Source: Membranipora membranacea (lineage: Eukaryota > Bryozoa > Gymnolaemata > Cheilostomatida > Membraniporidae). Taken from it: a stretch of 64,000 bases of DNA. Of this stretch, positions 21,561 through 32,522 are shown piece after piece; position 1 is the stretch's first letter; every line of letters begins with the position of its first letter. Below the pieces are notes generated by a model. It was not told the DNA's origin, did not search any database, and worked only from the letters and a program-made list of their open reading frames with translations. The position numbers and the translations under genes were made by a program. The stretch covers positions 1,426,001 through 1,490,000 of the forward strand of contig OU612068.1 of the NCBI GenBank assembly GCA_914767715.1, read 5' to 3'.

Positions 21561-23289
21561 TGTAGCAAACCTCGCAGATGATATTATTATACATGGCTCT
21601 GACAGAGCTGAGCATGATGCTAGATTGATACAGGATGTCGATAGGCTCAAATCAGCAGGATTGACACTCAACAGGCAGAAGTGTACATTTGGTGTTGATG
21701 AGTTGGAATTTGTAGGTCATAAACTATCAGCAAAGGGCATCGATCCGATGACTGGTAAAGATGATGTTATAGTCAACGCAAAGGAACCAACATGCATAGA
21801 GGAGTTGCGTTCTTTCGTAGGATTAGCTAATTATTGTAGCAAGTTTATACCAAATTTCTGGACAAAGACAGAACCACTGCGCAGACTGAATAAGCAGCCA
21901 GCAGATGGCAAGCAGAACGGTGTCAGAGAGTAATTCATTCTCAACCAAGAGCAGAAAGTAGCGTTTGAGAAAGTGAAGAAAAGTCTAGCCAGCAGTGAGA
22001 CTTGAGGTTATTTTGATCTAAAATATCCGACTAAGGTGGTAGCTGATGCAAGTCCTTTTGGTTTAGGCGCTGTTCTTATTCAGGATCAGGAAGATTGACC
22101 ACTGGTAATCAGCTATGCATCAACAAGTTTGAGTGATGTTGAATCTAGATACCATCAGACGGAAAGAGAAGCTTCAAGTATGGTGTGGGCATGTGAAAGA
22201 TTCAAACCATATTTGATATGCAATAAGTTCGATTTTGTATACCGACCATGAGCCACTGAAGGTTACTTATGGTCCGCGTTCAAAACCATGTTCGAGGATT
22301 GAACGCTGGGTGTTACGTCTTAAGCCATATGATTACACTGTAGTTTATTGCCCAGGTAACAAAACGTAGCAGACTCAAATTTCACACAAAACTGATCCTC
22401 GCTTTTACAATGACATATATGTAGTAGTGAACAAAAATGGTTCACAGGTAACTGAGCAATGGACGAGAATATGTCCGCAACAGCTCCCATCTGAGACCCT
22501 ACAAGAGAACCCATGAAATCATTCTGCCTTCTTTTGTAGCTGCCGGTATCGTAGGCGGCACAGAGGAAGAAAAGAGGGAAGACTGTGTAAGAAAATCATC
22601 TTGCCACAGAAAAACTCCAAACAGACATACCTAGAAAGTCTTAGGATAAAGGATTATTGTGACTTCTGTTACACATACTATCATCAAGAAACTCAACCTA
22701 ATACATGTCAAAAGAACCTGATGCACTGCAGCACAGCAGAGTTGAAAGGAGAGTGAACTCCTGCGGTTTCATGCCAAGGAAATCCTACCCCCACTGACAA
22801 CGCGAATATCAGTGGTGCTTGTTCTTTATTTTCCCATAAGGAGATTATGGTTTTTTAAGGCAAGGATGGCACGGTAGCTGCTGGCCGCAATTGACTCTAA
22901 ATATCTCTACACTATAAAGAGATTCCATTGACATTATTTACATACTAAAGTATATTATTGCTGTACCATTTTTATAAATAAGACATTTATGTTGCTGTAA
23001 TATTTTATGCTTGTGTTTTGTATGTAGAGTTTTCAGATTATTACTCATTCAAGTTTAATGAGAAAAAGAGGGATGTTGTGCCCTCATATGCAGTGACCAC
23101 TAATCAAGGTCGGCGCTCATTTAGCATGTGCCGATCCATAGTATAAATAGGCATGCGGTCACAATTATGATCAGTTGATATTTAGTCATTATAAGTCATT
23201 AGTCATAATGGTCACATAATAAATATACGCCTCCGACAACAAATCAAACAGCTTGATTTATATACAACCAACAAAACACAAAATAAACA
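21561..23289 (+). mobile_element. Ty3/gypsy relic, unit B
   Basis: The same RT, RNase H and integrase-tail debris as unit A, with an additional stop after GVRE (21931) and the shared stop after SET. Part of the integrase tail near 22458 also lacks a few bases present in A. The LTR is 23074-23289, followed by ATTAT. No 5' LTR is visible. Confidence 0.85.
23074..23289 (+). repeat. 3' LTR of the unit B Ty3/gypsy relic
   Basis: The 216-bp LTR runs TGTTGTG...AAACA, contains TATAAATAG and is followed by ATTAT at 23290-23294. It matches the LTRs in units A and C. Confidence 0.85.
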
Positions 23290-23816
23290 ATTATATCCAC
23301 TAGTATCAAAGATTGTAAATATTGCTAGTATCATTGCTAGTATCATTGGTGTAATAGTCCCATCAACCACATGCATACAGCTGCAAAACAGATGAATTAC
23401 CCTAAAAAAAAGGAAAATGTCAGGAGCTGACCTCACTGTATCAGGTAGAGGGGTTCTCAAAAATGTGATCAACTATTTTCTAGTATTTGAGAAAAATTTT
23501 GTTTTCAGTTCTATCCTCAAATTGCTCGGTGCGACAATTCTATACTAGCATTCTCTGCAATTTTATTATACATAATGATCGATATGCTGTTTATTTTTGT
23601 TCACTTGACTTGTTATACACAAGAAACAAGAGTATCTTCCTAACTCTATACACATTCCATAATCGCCATAACCATTGATCAATCACAGATTCTTTGCCTC
23701 TAAGATAAAATCACCAGATACACCTGAAGTCTTATGTTGCTACCATTTTTGTTGTTGAAGCCGAATGACTGCACTATCTATCAGTTTTCTAACTAGCTAA
23801 TCTTTCAATAAATCAG

Positions 23817-24773
23817 CAATGGGATGTCCCATGTTATTTTGTAGAACACAGAGTGAGAAGACTCTAGTATTTCATGCAGAGTATGGAGTAAAATGCTCGG
23901 CGATAAACAATCCTGTGTCTCAAAGCACAATAAGATCCATAGCTGAGAGCCATGCTAGTCAGATACAGGAAATCCGCCAAAAAGGTGTGAACAAAAATTG
24001 GTAGCATTTAAACATCAAAAGCCAGCCACTGATTTATGATATTATTAACTTATACTGTTAATTTCAGAATGTAAGAGAAACAGCCATAAGAGTGTCCAGG
24101 TATCATGTTCAAACAGCCTACTCAAGATAGTATGGCCGACAAACCAGCTCTACGACGGTACAATAACAGAGATACCAGGAGTCCTTCACATAGGTCTACA
24201 ATCAAGACTAGTTGCTAAAGGATTGATGTTAAATATATTTCTTCTCCATGGAAATCCTCTGTAAGCTACAATCACGAGTTTTAATGAATAGCTGCATATT
24301 CATCACGTTCATAATAGTGATCTACCCACTGATATTTGTATTCATTTCATATCAATGAATCCACCTTATTAGGTTACCAATGACATATATTCATGAATTG
24401 GGGGTTACCAGCTACCAATTATTTAGTGATCAGTTCCACTAACATTCGGTTGATTATATAACAAAATGTTGGACTTGGGAATTTTCACATTTTGGAGCGT
24501 TCTGATTAACTCTCCACTGCCATGAGAAAAATGATCTCTGTCTTTGATAACCAGTTATGATGATATTCTTTGATGACCAAACACCAGAAAGTATCCTAAA
24601 AGTTTTTCCGTAATTTCATGAAATGAGATCTGATAGTTCTCTCCCTCCGTAGGTTGGTCTATCCGAATAAGTCAGAGATGGGAGCATATGCCACACTCCA
24701 TCTATCAAGCTTCTGTGAAGACAGAACCATCTATGATGAGATGAGCGATGTTTGTAAACCAAAATCTGATTGA
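23817..24773 (+). CDS. 'delta' gene, unit B copy: three visible exons, unrecognised (5' end open)
   Basis: Exon a 23817-23984, exon b 24068-24260 and exon c 24653-24773 join in phase (AAAG|GTGTG; TCT|GTAAGC; acceptors TTTCAG and CCGTAG). The reading runs from MGCPMLFCRTQSEK through CKRNSHKSVQVSCSN to exon c, LVYPNKSEMGAYATLHLSSF with CEDRTIYDEM and a final CKPKSD stop. Scattered cysteines suggest a secreted domain. I could not find a signal-peptide exon upstream and do not recognise the family. The exon a and b lengths (168, 193 bp) equal those in unit A. Only B keeps all three exons. Confidence 0.5.
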
Positions 24774-25390
24774 CTTTAATTCGGATGGGGCCATAAGATT
24801 ACTTTCATAATGATTGTTATCGTATCATTATCACACAATAACTTTTACTATAACAATTGCTATTAACATGTCCGACCACCAAGGGTGTCCATGATGTAAA
24901 ACATTCAAAATTTCAATTCGTTGATGACAATAAAAGTATTATATATATAAAGATAGCTGAGCAAATCTGCTTTTGTATCGCAAACACATCGTTACAAAGT
25001 CATTGCTATCACGCCAGTTTGTGGCCTCGTTTCCTGTTAAAACAAGCCCCAGCAGAAGTTTCCCAATAAACAACACAAGTAAAGGGACAATGAAATTAAT
25101 TGTAATTTAATATCAAAAGTCATAATAATAGTTTTAAAAAAAAGTACATGTACCAGGTTTAGAACAGACTACACGATTTATGACCTCAAAGGAATTCTCA
25201 GGAATCAAATTTTGGTATCTGTAAATATACGTCTTTGTATTACAAGTTAAAAAGAAGATAATACAAAAAGACCAAACCCCAAGAGGTAAAATAGAATAAA
25301 TCGGGCTATGATGCTTCGAATAAAATATGAACAACACATTATTATCTTCATCATTCACTTTGAGAGAGGACATTTTGGGATACTGCAATC
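24774..25390. other. Intergenic sequence between delta and P1, unit B
   Basis: No gene supported. It contains the right-hand breakpoints of two independent losses: the A deletion ends near 25053 and the C deletion near 24903. The P1 5' flank starts here; its TATA position reads CGAATAAAAT. Confidence 0.45.
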
Positions 25391-26268
25391 ATGTTCATGG
25401 CAAGCTCCAATCTTTACAGCCTCATACCGTACCTGACACTCTTGTCCATGCTGTGTGTCGGGATGTTAGAAGTATCTGCACAGGTCTTTCTTACCTCCAC
25501 ACCAGAGTCTGCCGACATATTCGAGACAAGCTCACAATCCTCTGTTTTCATTGGAGAGACGGCTGCAACCACCTCAGCACTGATTACAGGTCAGATGACA
25601 GTTCTTATATCTTCCAAGATCGCGTAAAATTTTATAGTGCATTACCAAGTTAGCCTTACGAGGTCATTTTAGCGCTGATGCAATAGCGGACATTGTATCA
25701 GTCAGCATCCTTTCGCAGCAAGATGTTTACCTTCTCCTCATGATCTGCACACCCTGAGGTGAAATATTCTCTACCGTACAGGCAGGTACAGGTACAAGAG
25801 TGAATGATTCATATACAATATTCTATTAGGAGTTGCATTCTCTTTATGATTGAATATGCAACTCCTTACTTACTACTTGACCTAAGTCTATAGATCGCAG
25901 TTTTCCCCTTTTTCACCAACTATACAAAAGAGCCAACAAGTCCTACAACTAGCCCAGTATATTTTGTTCGCTTATCATGCTCAAAATATAAGAATTGACC
26001 GTGTATCTGAAATTGAAGCTGCCGAAAACTTTGTATTTCAGGCTGTAATACACAGGCATACAGACTTATCTTTAAGACAGATACTACATCTCTATCACAG
26101 CTGGTGAGGAGAACCTGTACTGGAGAAGAACTCAGCGTACAAACAGAGACTCATAAGAGCATCCGTTGTCAGCTTCTGTGTATGGATGACTCATGTGATT
26201 GTTTCTCTTATGATAATGACGCTAGAGTTTGTGTAACCTATGGTAACCGACAACAATATGGCAATTGA
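25391..26268 (+). CDS. P1: secreted PAN/Apple-like Cys-rich protein, unit B
   Basis: Exons 25391-25589 and 26042-26268 give 141 aa with the same lengths, phase and signal peptide as the unit A copy. The Cys core CQLLCMDDSCDC is unchanged. Substitutions include I to S in HKSIRCQ and E to V before TYGN. The frame stops at the same TGA. Since exons and splice sites are preserved, I treat it as functional. Confidence 0.75.
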
Positions 26269-27186
26269 ACAAATTATACACGTACATTCAGTTTCCAAGA
26301 ACAAGAAATACTGCCTAACCAGGTGAATTTTATGAATTTGAGAAATTGATTTAATGGACTGGTGGCTATAAGTGTGCTTGTAGCCTGTAAACAGTAAACA
26401 GTTTTAAGAAATCATAATAATATTTGCACATCAAACCCAAACCCATCATTTCAGTAAACCTCAAGTGTCTGCTAATAAGCTACTGTTACTGTGTAATGTA
26501 ACTATGGTTGAGAGGTGTAGTGTAATTCATCTATGATGATGTGCATGATCCATGAAATATGTGAAAAAACACTGTAAAATAAAGAAATGAAAATCAGACT
26601 CCTAGCATGTTTTTTACATATTCTTCTCAGTATGTAACTAGGTACGTACTTTGGTATGTTATTAAACGCGTAATTTGGTACGTAACTTAGTGCAATATGA
26701 TACTGTCACGAATGACTATGACTTTCAAATGATCAGAGCGAATTTTGCCGTTCCAGATATGGCATTCGATGTCACAGGATGTAAAGGAAATGAAATATGG
26801 GTTTGGTTTCTACAATACAGTGCATGTAATAAAAATATACGCAAGAGGTAGTGATCAATATCAAAACAAATTTCATAATAAATAATTAATGTAGGTCTTC
26901 ACAGAGCACTTTAATCTTACAGTGATGCCATGCCAATCCAGGCATTATACCAGAATTACTTTGTTATGCGAAGTCAAAATTGAAATCGATGTTATTGGGA
27001 AACTTCACTGAAAGCCATTTACAAAGCAAAGAATAGATGATAGACTTCCAACAAACATCAAACACACTCAAGATTTGTAGTGAGTCTGTATCTCTGTAAT
27101 GGAATGAAGTTGATATAACAGATAATTAGATAGACACAGAAGTTTGAGCTCGCTGTAACATCTTTACGCACCTAAACAGCTCAAAC
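26269..27186. other. P1 3' flank and P2 5' flank, unit B
   Basis: Collinear with 4880-5796 in A. Nothing coding is seen beyond the readable trace after the P1 stop. Confidence 0.4.
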
Positions 27187-27863
27187 ATGGTAGGCATATT
27201 ATTTTCTAAGAGCTGTGTGGTTTTGGTTGCGCTGCAGGTTTTAGCGCTGAAAGGAGATTGGACTACAAAGTCTCCTGGAACTACGGAGGGACAAGGTGCG
27301 GGTAAATATTGGGCCCCTTATAATATTCTCAACATATTCTAACGTGATTTATTTCATTGTGATGTACATCTCACCAGTAACTAGTCTTAGCAAACAATAC
27401 TGAGAAGGCCTTTGGGGTAGAGATTATGAGCTCTGTTTTTAATTTTACTGCACTATCAGGACATATTGATGGCTGAGCAGACAGCTGGTTGCTTATTTAA
27501 AATTGATATGCAGAAGAACTCAATAACCCAAGATGTTGCTCTTTAATTTGATCTATCTCTCACTGTGTTTTCGTTACAGAGATACTCGAGATATATAAGC
27601 TCATCTATCACAACGGATCTAAAGCCGTATCATACAGAACCACTGAGCCATGTGAAGTCATAGGAGCAGTGAGGAAGGTGTATGAATACACAGGCACTCC
27701 CATGAAATGCCAACTCCATTGTGTCCGAAGTTATTGCTCCTGCTTCACTCTTCTGAATTCCAGTGAAATTTGTACAACATACGCAACTTATGCTAGCCAG
27801 ATTTCTGGAAGTATAGGCGTGGCTGGTTGTCACAAAGGGACATTCATCCTACCTCTGAACTGA
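27187..27863 (+). CDS. P2: secreted PAN/Apple-like Cys-rich protein, unit B
   Basis: Exons 27187-27301 and 27580-27863 give 132 aa. The signal peptide, short linker and complete PAN-like domain (KCQLHCVRSYCSCF, GCHKGTFILPLN) are essentially identical to unit A, with no indels. Confidence 0.8.
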
Positions 27864-29309
27864 TCACCAGAAATAGAAGTATTGTATGCTGCGGAAATTT
27901 ATAATCTTGTTCTATTTTGCTTACTATATGTGGTTGTTCCGATTTTTCTTCTATCGTTGATTTCAATTTTCCACCATAATTATTCATTCCTGTACATTTC
28001 CCATAAATGTTATCATAAAAACATTTCTGAATTTTCTTTGTTCATTTTGTCTAACACGATAAAATGAGCTTTGTTACGCACTTAAGATTTTTCTTGCAGT
28101 TTATATGATTGGTGTTAAAAGTCTGATTCTTTTGAGGGTGATTTTAATAAAATGTTGTGAAAAATGTGAGTTTCTTCTGAATTCCGGCAACTTCTTGTTG
28201 TATTGTCACATTTTGAGCGAGACTTGTGCTTCAGAATTTGTGAATACGCAAAAAGAATCTGTCGGTAGGTATTATCTATTAACAACAAATATTGTGGATA
28301 TTTCAACACCAAATAATATGATGAGCTCAATCCCTCATAATACATATTTTCTGTTTTGAAATCTCTAGCAATCATCGTGACTCTGACCTTTGTTTCCACA
28401 CTACGAAGACACAAAGTCATCAAACCAGTTGTAATTCAGGTATTCACATTCAGTAACTCGACAGCTTTCTAACAGTTTATTTATATAATTTATGTTGATA
28501 TTTGAATCGGTCACTGGACATTACCTGAAACGCTGAAAATGAAAATGGAGAACAGACAAATGAAAAAAACCAATAATAGAAATCCTGACAATCCAACATA
28601 TCAAATTCACCGATAAGTAAATTGTATCAGTGTCAACATAGAGAACATGCTATCCTATGTATTTACGAGCACAAACTTCATGTTGACAAAATTCTGCTAT
28701 ACAGATTTAATGCTCTGCAAAATAAATAAATGAGCTGGGATGTGTTCTTATTGGCCAGAGCCACTAATAATGTCAGTTTACTTCATTGTATCATTTTTAT
28801 GGTGCTGATTAACAGTGATTATGTACCTTATTTCTGGTGATGCCGTTGGTACGGATGAGACAATTGTTAAATAGTGCTCAAGTTTTGAAGTTCGATGTGA
28901 TATATTTAAGGGAAATGAAACATGTGATTACTGTTATAATAAGACACATGAAAGCAAAATTATGTGCATGCGCAGTAAGCCATATTCTATATAAGAATTT
29001 AGTAAAATAATTAAGAAAAGACAGCACCTTAATCTGACACTGATATCCACGCTTGCATTGATATATTATACAAGAGAGACTTTGAAATGCAAACCATTAT
29101 AGATACAATGTGTATGGAAAACTATTTATAGCTATATATAATAGGTAAAGAAAGGATGACACAAGGAATAAAAAGGATGAAAAACCCTCAACATGAGTTT
29201 GTATCTGTCATATATACACAACATGTTGTGGAATTAGATTTCCACAGTAGCTTGAGCTCAGTGTCACCCATTGATAATTCAAATCCTTTCGCACCAAGAC
29301 AGCTGAAAC
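27864..29309. other. Intergenic sequence between P2 and P4, unit B
   Basis: Collinear with 6474-7912. The recurrent upstream element is at about 28627-28700, and a block with ATTCTATATAAG is near 28983. No gene supported. Confidence 0.4.
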
Positions 29310-30097
29310 ATGTTACCCATATTCTTGGCAAAGAGCCATGTGGTTTTGGTTGCACTGCAAATTTTGACACAGGAAAGAAAGGGGACACCTGTTACCATGC
29401 CGGCTGGAGGTGGAACAACTGATGGAGATTGGACAAGATATGGACATGGGACAACAAATATCAACATACAAGTATATACAAGTGACATCTGTCGAACAAC
29501 AATCATATGATCAGACTACCACAAGGAGTATATATGGCCGCTCATGAACATTTGAACATGTTCCCATCTGATATGTTCGCCCCATGTGTTGTAATGTCAA
29601 CCCAACCAGTTATAATTCTCACTGCTGCATACAATCTGAGACAACCATTGGGGCTGAAGTATCTCTCTGGTTTTATTTTCTGCACTACCAGGAATTCTTT
29701 TAGCCTGATCAGGACTGCTGAATTATTGTAGAGGGATGTGAAAAAATTGATCAATAACCCAAGTCACATCAGCTATATAAAGACGAGATACCCTTTGTTT
29801 CAATCAATATACTCATATTATGTTTTAGTAGTATATAAGCTCTACTATCACAACGGATCAGTATCATACAGAACCACGGTGCCATGTGAAGGCATGGGGG
29901 AAATGAGGAAGGTGTATGAAAACACAGACACCGCTATTAAATGTCAACTTCATTATGTTCGAAGTTTTTGCTCCTGCTTCACTCTTCTGAGTTCCAGTGA
30001 AATTTGTACAACATACACAACATATGCTAGTCAGTTATCTGGAAGTATAGGCGTGGCTCAGTGTCACAGCGGGACATTCACTCTACCTCTGAACTGA
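29310..30097 (+). CDS. P4: PAN/Apple-like protein, unit B; exon 1 end uncertain
   Basis: Exon 1 starts at ATG 29310 with a signal peptide (MLPIFLAKSHVVLVALQILT) and a Gly/Thr-rich linker. Exon 2 (29829-30097, after TTTTAG) encodes VYKLYYHNGSVSYRTT, KCQLHYVRSFCSCF and QCHSGTFTLPLN. The exon 1 donor is unclear: the site used in unit C (ACAAAAG|GTTAAT) is changed here, and the frame is shifted before it; A|GTGACA near 29482 would restore phase 1. One core Cys is replaced by Tyr (QLHYV against QLHCV in P2). The gene may be expressed in altered form or be an early pseudogene. Confidence 0.5.
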
Positions 30098-30755
30098 TCA
30101 CCAGAAATGGATGTATTGTATGCTGTGGCAATTTATTATATATCATTATATATTTTGCAAATTCTATATAATTATTTAAATTGCAAACAGAGCTGATTGT
30201 ATAAGGAAAAGGTTTAAAAGTCTGGTCAAGTTTTCCAAAAACTTACTAAAAGTGATTACATTTACATGTTGCTATAAAATAATGACTCAATCACTCAACA
30301 GAAGTTTCATCTTGGGAGGAAAGCCTATCATAAGTCCATATCTATGAAAAAGATATTGTTATTGCTTGATTTCTTGTTCGGTGAGTGGTCCTGTAATCAA
30401 CCAGATGGGAAGATTAAATGTAAGAGTAATCTCAGATTAACTGAACATGTCAAGATTAAGATCAATTTTCTTCAATTTTCTTTAATTTTGCATAGCCCTA
30501 CTTGTAATACATTCTTAATAAATGGTGAAAAATAAAACGCAAAAACTAAATAAAAGTACACTTGAAGACAGTGTCATCATAATGAAAGTGATATCCTATG
30601 TGTTTACAATCCCAAATTTCATATTGACAAAATGTCACTGTAAATAATTGAAAGTTCAATGTTTTGTATAATATATATAAACGTTGTGCTGAACAACAAC
30701 AAATTATTATCTTCACCATCTTCTTTGAGAAAGGAAATTTTAAATTACCACAATC
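30098..30755. other. Intergenic sequence before the P1-like gene
   Basis: Contains the recurrent upstream element (about 30567-30640) and a TATATATAAA box near 30668-30680, about 80 bp before the P1-like start codon. No coding region supported. Confidence 0.4.
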
Positions 30756-31674
30756 ATGTTCAAGGCAAGCTCCAGTCTTTACAGCCTCATACCTTACCTG
30801 ACACTCCTGCCTGTTTTGTATGTCGGGGTCTTAGAAGTATCTGCTAATCATCAGATCTTTGGAAGCACCACAACAATGGTACCTGACATATCTAGTCATG
30901 AGACGAGCTCACAATCATCATTTACCACCGGAGAGACAGCTGCAACCACCAGAGAGACAGCTGCAACCACCGGAGAGACAGCTGCAACCACCACATTACT
31001 GATTACAGGTCAGATGATAGTTATTATTTATTTCAAGAACATAATATATAATAATGTACTACAAAGTTAGCCTGATTAGGTTATTTTAATGCTGATGCAT
31101 AGCAGACATTGGATCAGGCTGCACCGATGAGCAGCGAGTTGTTTTACATCCTCAGCAAGATCTGCACACCCTGAAGTGAAATATTGTTTGTCATCCCATA
31201 CAGAAGTAGATGATTCATTATAATAAATTGTATTAGGAGTTGCATTTTCTTTGTCATTAAATATACAACTCCTTACCGACTCACTAGCATACTGACTTAT
31301 GTAAATGAATCACCGGTTTTTTTCTCTTTCACCGGCTGTGAATCGAGCTAAGTCTTATAACTAGCCCTGTATTTTTTTTGTTCACATTTTACACTGCAAA
31401 TATTTAAACTTCATGAAAAACATTTCACTGGTAATTCAAGCTGCCAAAACATAATTTTATTTCAGACAGTAATACACAAGCATACAGACTTATCTATAAG
31501 ACAGATACTACATCTCTATCACAGCTGGTGAGGAGACCCTGTACTGGAGAAGAACTCAGCGTACAAACAGAGACTCACAAGATCATCCGCTGTCAGCTAC
31601 TGTGTATGGATGACTCATGTGATTGTTCCTCTTACAATAATGAAGAGAAGATTTGTGTAACCTACCGGAACTAA
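30756..31674 (+). CDS. P1-like: secreted PAN/Apple-like protein with expanded linker, unit B only
   Basis: Exon 1 30756-31008 (ends ACA G|GTCAG) and exon 2 31466-31674 (after TTTCAG) give 153 aa. The signal peptide MFKASSSLYSLIPYLTLLPV is clearly P1-type. The linker is longer because a 21-bp unit (ETAATT plus one residue) is present three times instead of once. Exon 2 carries CQLLCMDDSCDC and ends at TAA eight codons before the P1 stop position. The first exon 2 Cys of P1 is Ser here (DSNTQAYRL). In unit A the gene lies inside the deleted 4.19 kb. Confidence 0.65.
30930..30992 (+). repeat. 21-bp in-frame tandem repeat, three copies
   Basis: Units at 30930-30950, 30951-30971 and 30972-30992 differ by one base (GGAGAG or AGAGAG) and encode the mucin-like Thr/Ala-rich linker. 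P1 has a single unit. Confidence 0.85.
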
Positions 31675-32522
31675 CAAAAGTATACCTGCATGTACAGTTT
31701 TCAAGACAAAATTTTTTAGAGCTACACCTCACCATGTGCATTTTATGAAGATATTTTTTAGGACTGGTGGTTATAAGTGTACTTGTTGGCTGTAATCAGC
31801 AGAAAGTAACAAGATAACCATAATATATTTGCATTTCAAGTCGTTCCCAAAGTTTTAATTTCAATTACCCTCAAGGGTCTACTAATAAGCTACAGTCACT
31901 GTGTAATGTATCTAGGTTGATGTAGATGATTCATGAAGTATGAATATCACACATATTTTTGGGATGATATAATATCCACTGTAAATAAAAATAAAAATCA
32001 GAACCCTAGCAGTGTTTATTTCGTACATCTCAGTATGCGACTCGGTACATGATTCAGTACATAATAGGTGCAATATGTTGCTGTCACGAATGGCAAACTA
32101 TGACTTTAAAAAGATTGAAGCCAGTTATGCCATTCCAGATATGGCGTTCGATGTAAGAAGTTTATGTTAAGGAAATGAAATATGGAATTGGTTTCTATGA
32201 TACAGTGCATGCAATCAACATACATGCAAAGGTAGTAATTACTACAAAGACAAGTTTTGTAATAATTAACGCCTTCACAGAGCACTTTAATCCTACAGTG
32301 ATGCCATGCTTTTACCGAGGCATTTTACCAGAGTCACTCTGTTATGTGAAGTCAAAATTGAAATCGATGTTAGTGGGAAACTTCACCGAAAGCCATTTAC
32401 AAAGTAAAGAAAGGATGACACAAGGGGAAGAAAACTCTGACTCTGACTATAATTGATGATCTTCTGGTGGAAAACAAAACTATAAAATGATCAAGACAGA
32501 TACCAGCCTTACGCCCGTCACG
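31675..32522. other. P1-like 3' flank and an orphan P2-type 5' flank
   Basis: The segment 32160-32420 matches the sequence in front of P2 (5400-5650), but no P2 coding exon follows. Instead it runs into the 3' end of alpha. An open frame at 32175-32456 corresponds to noncoding flank elsewhere, so I do not call it a gene. Confidence 0.5.

Noticed and set aside
32175-32456. A 93-codon gene
   Set aside because: Matches noncoding P2 5' flank elsewhere, where the frame is not kept.
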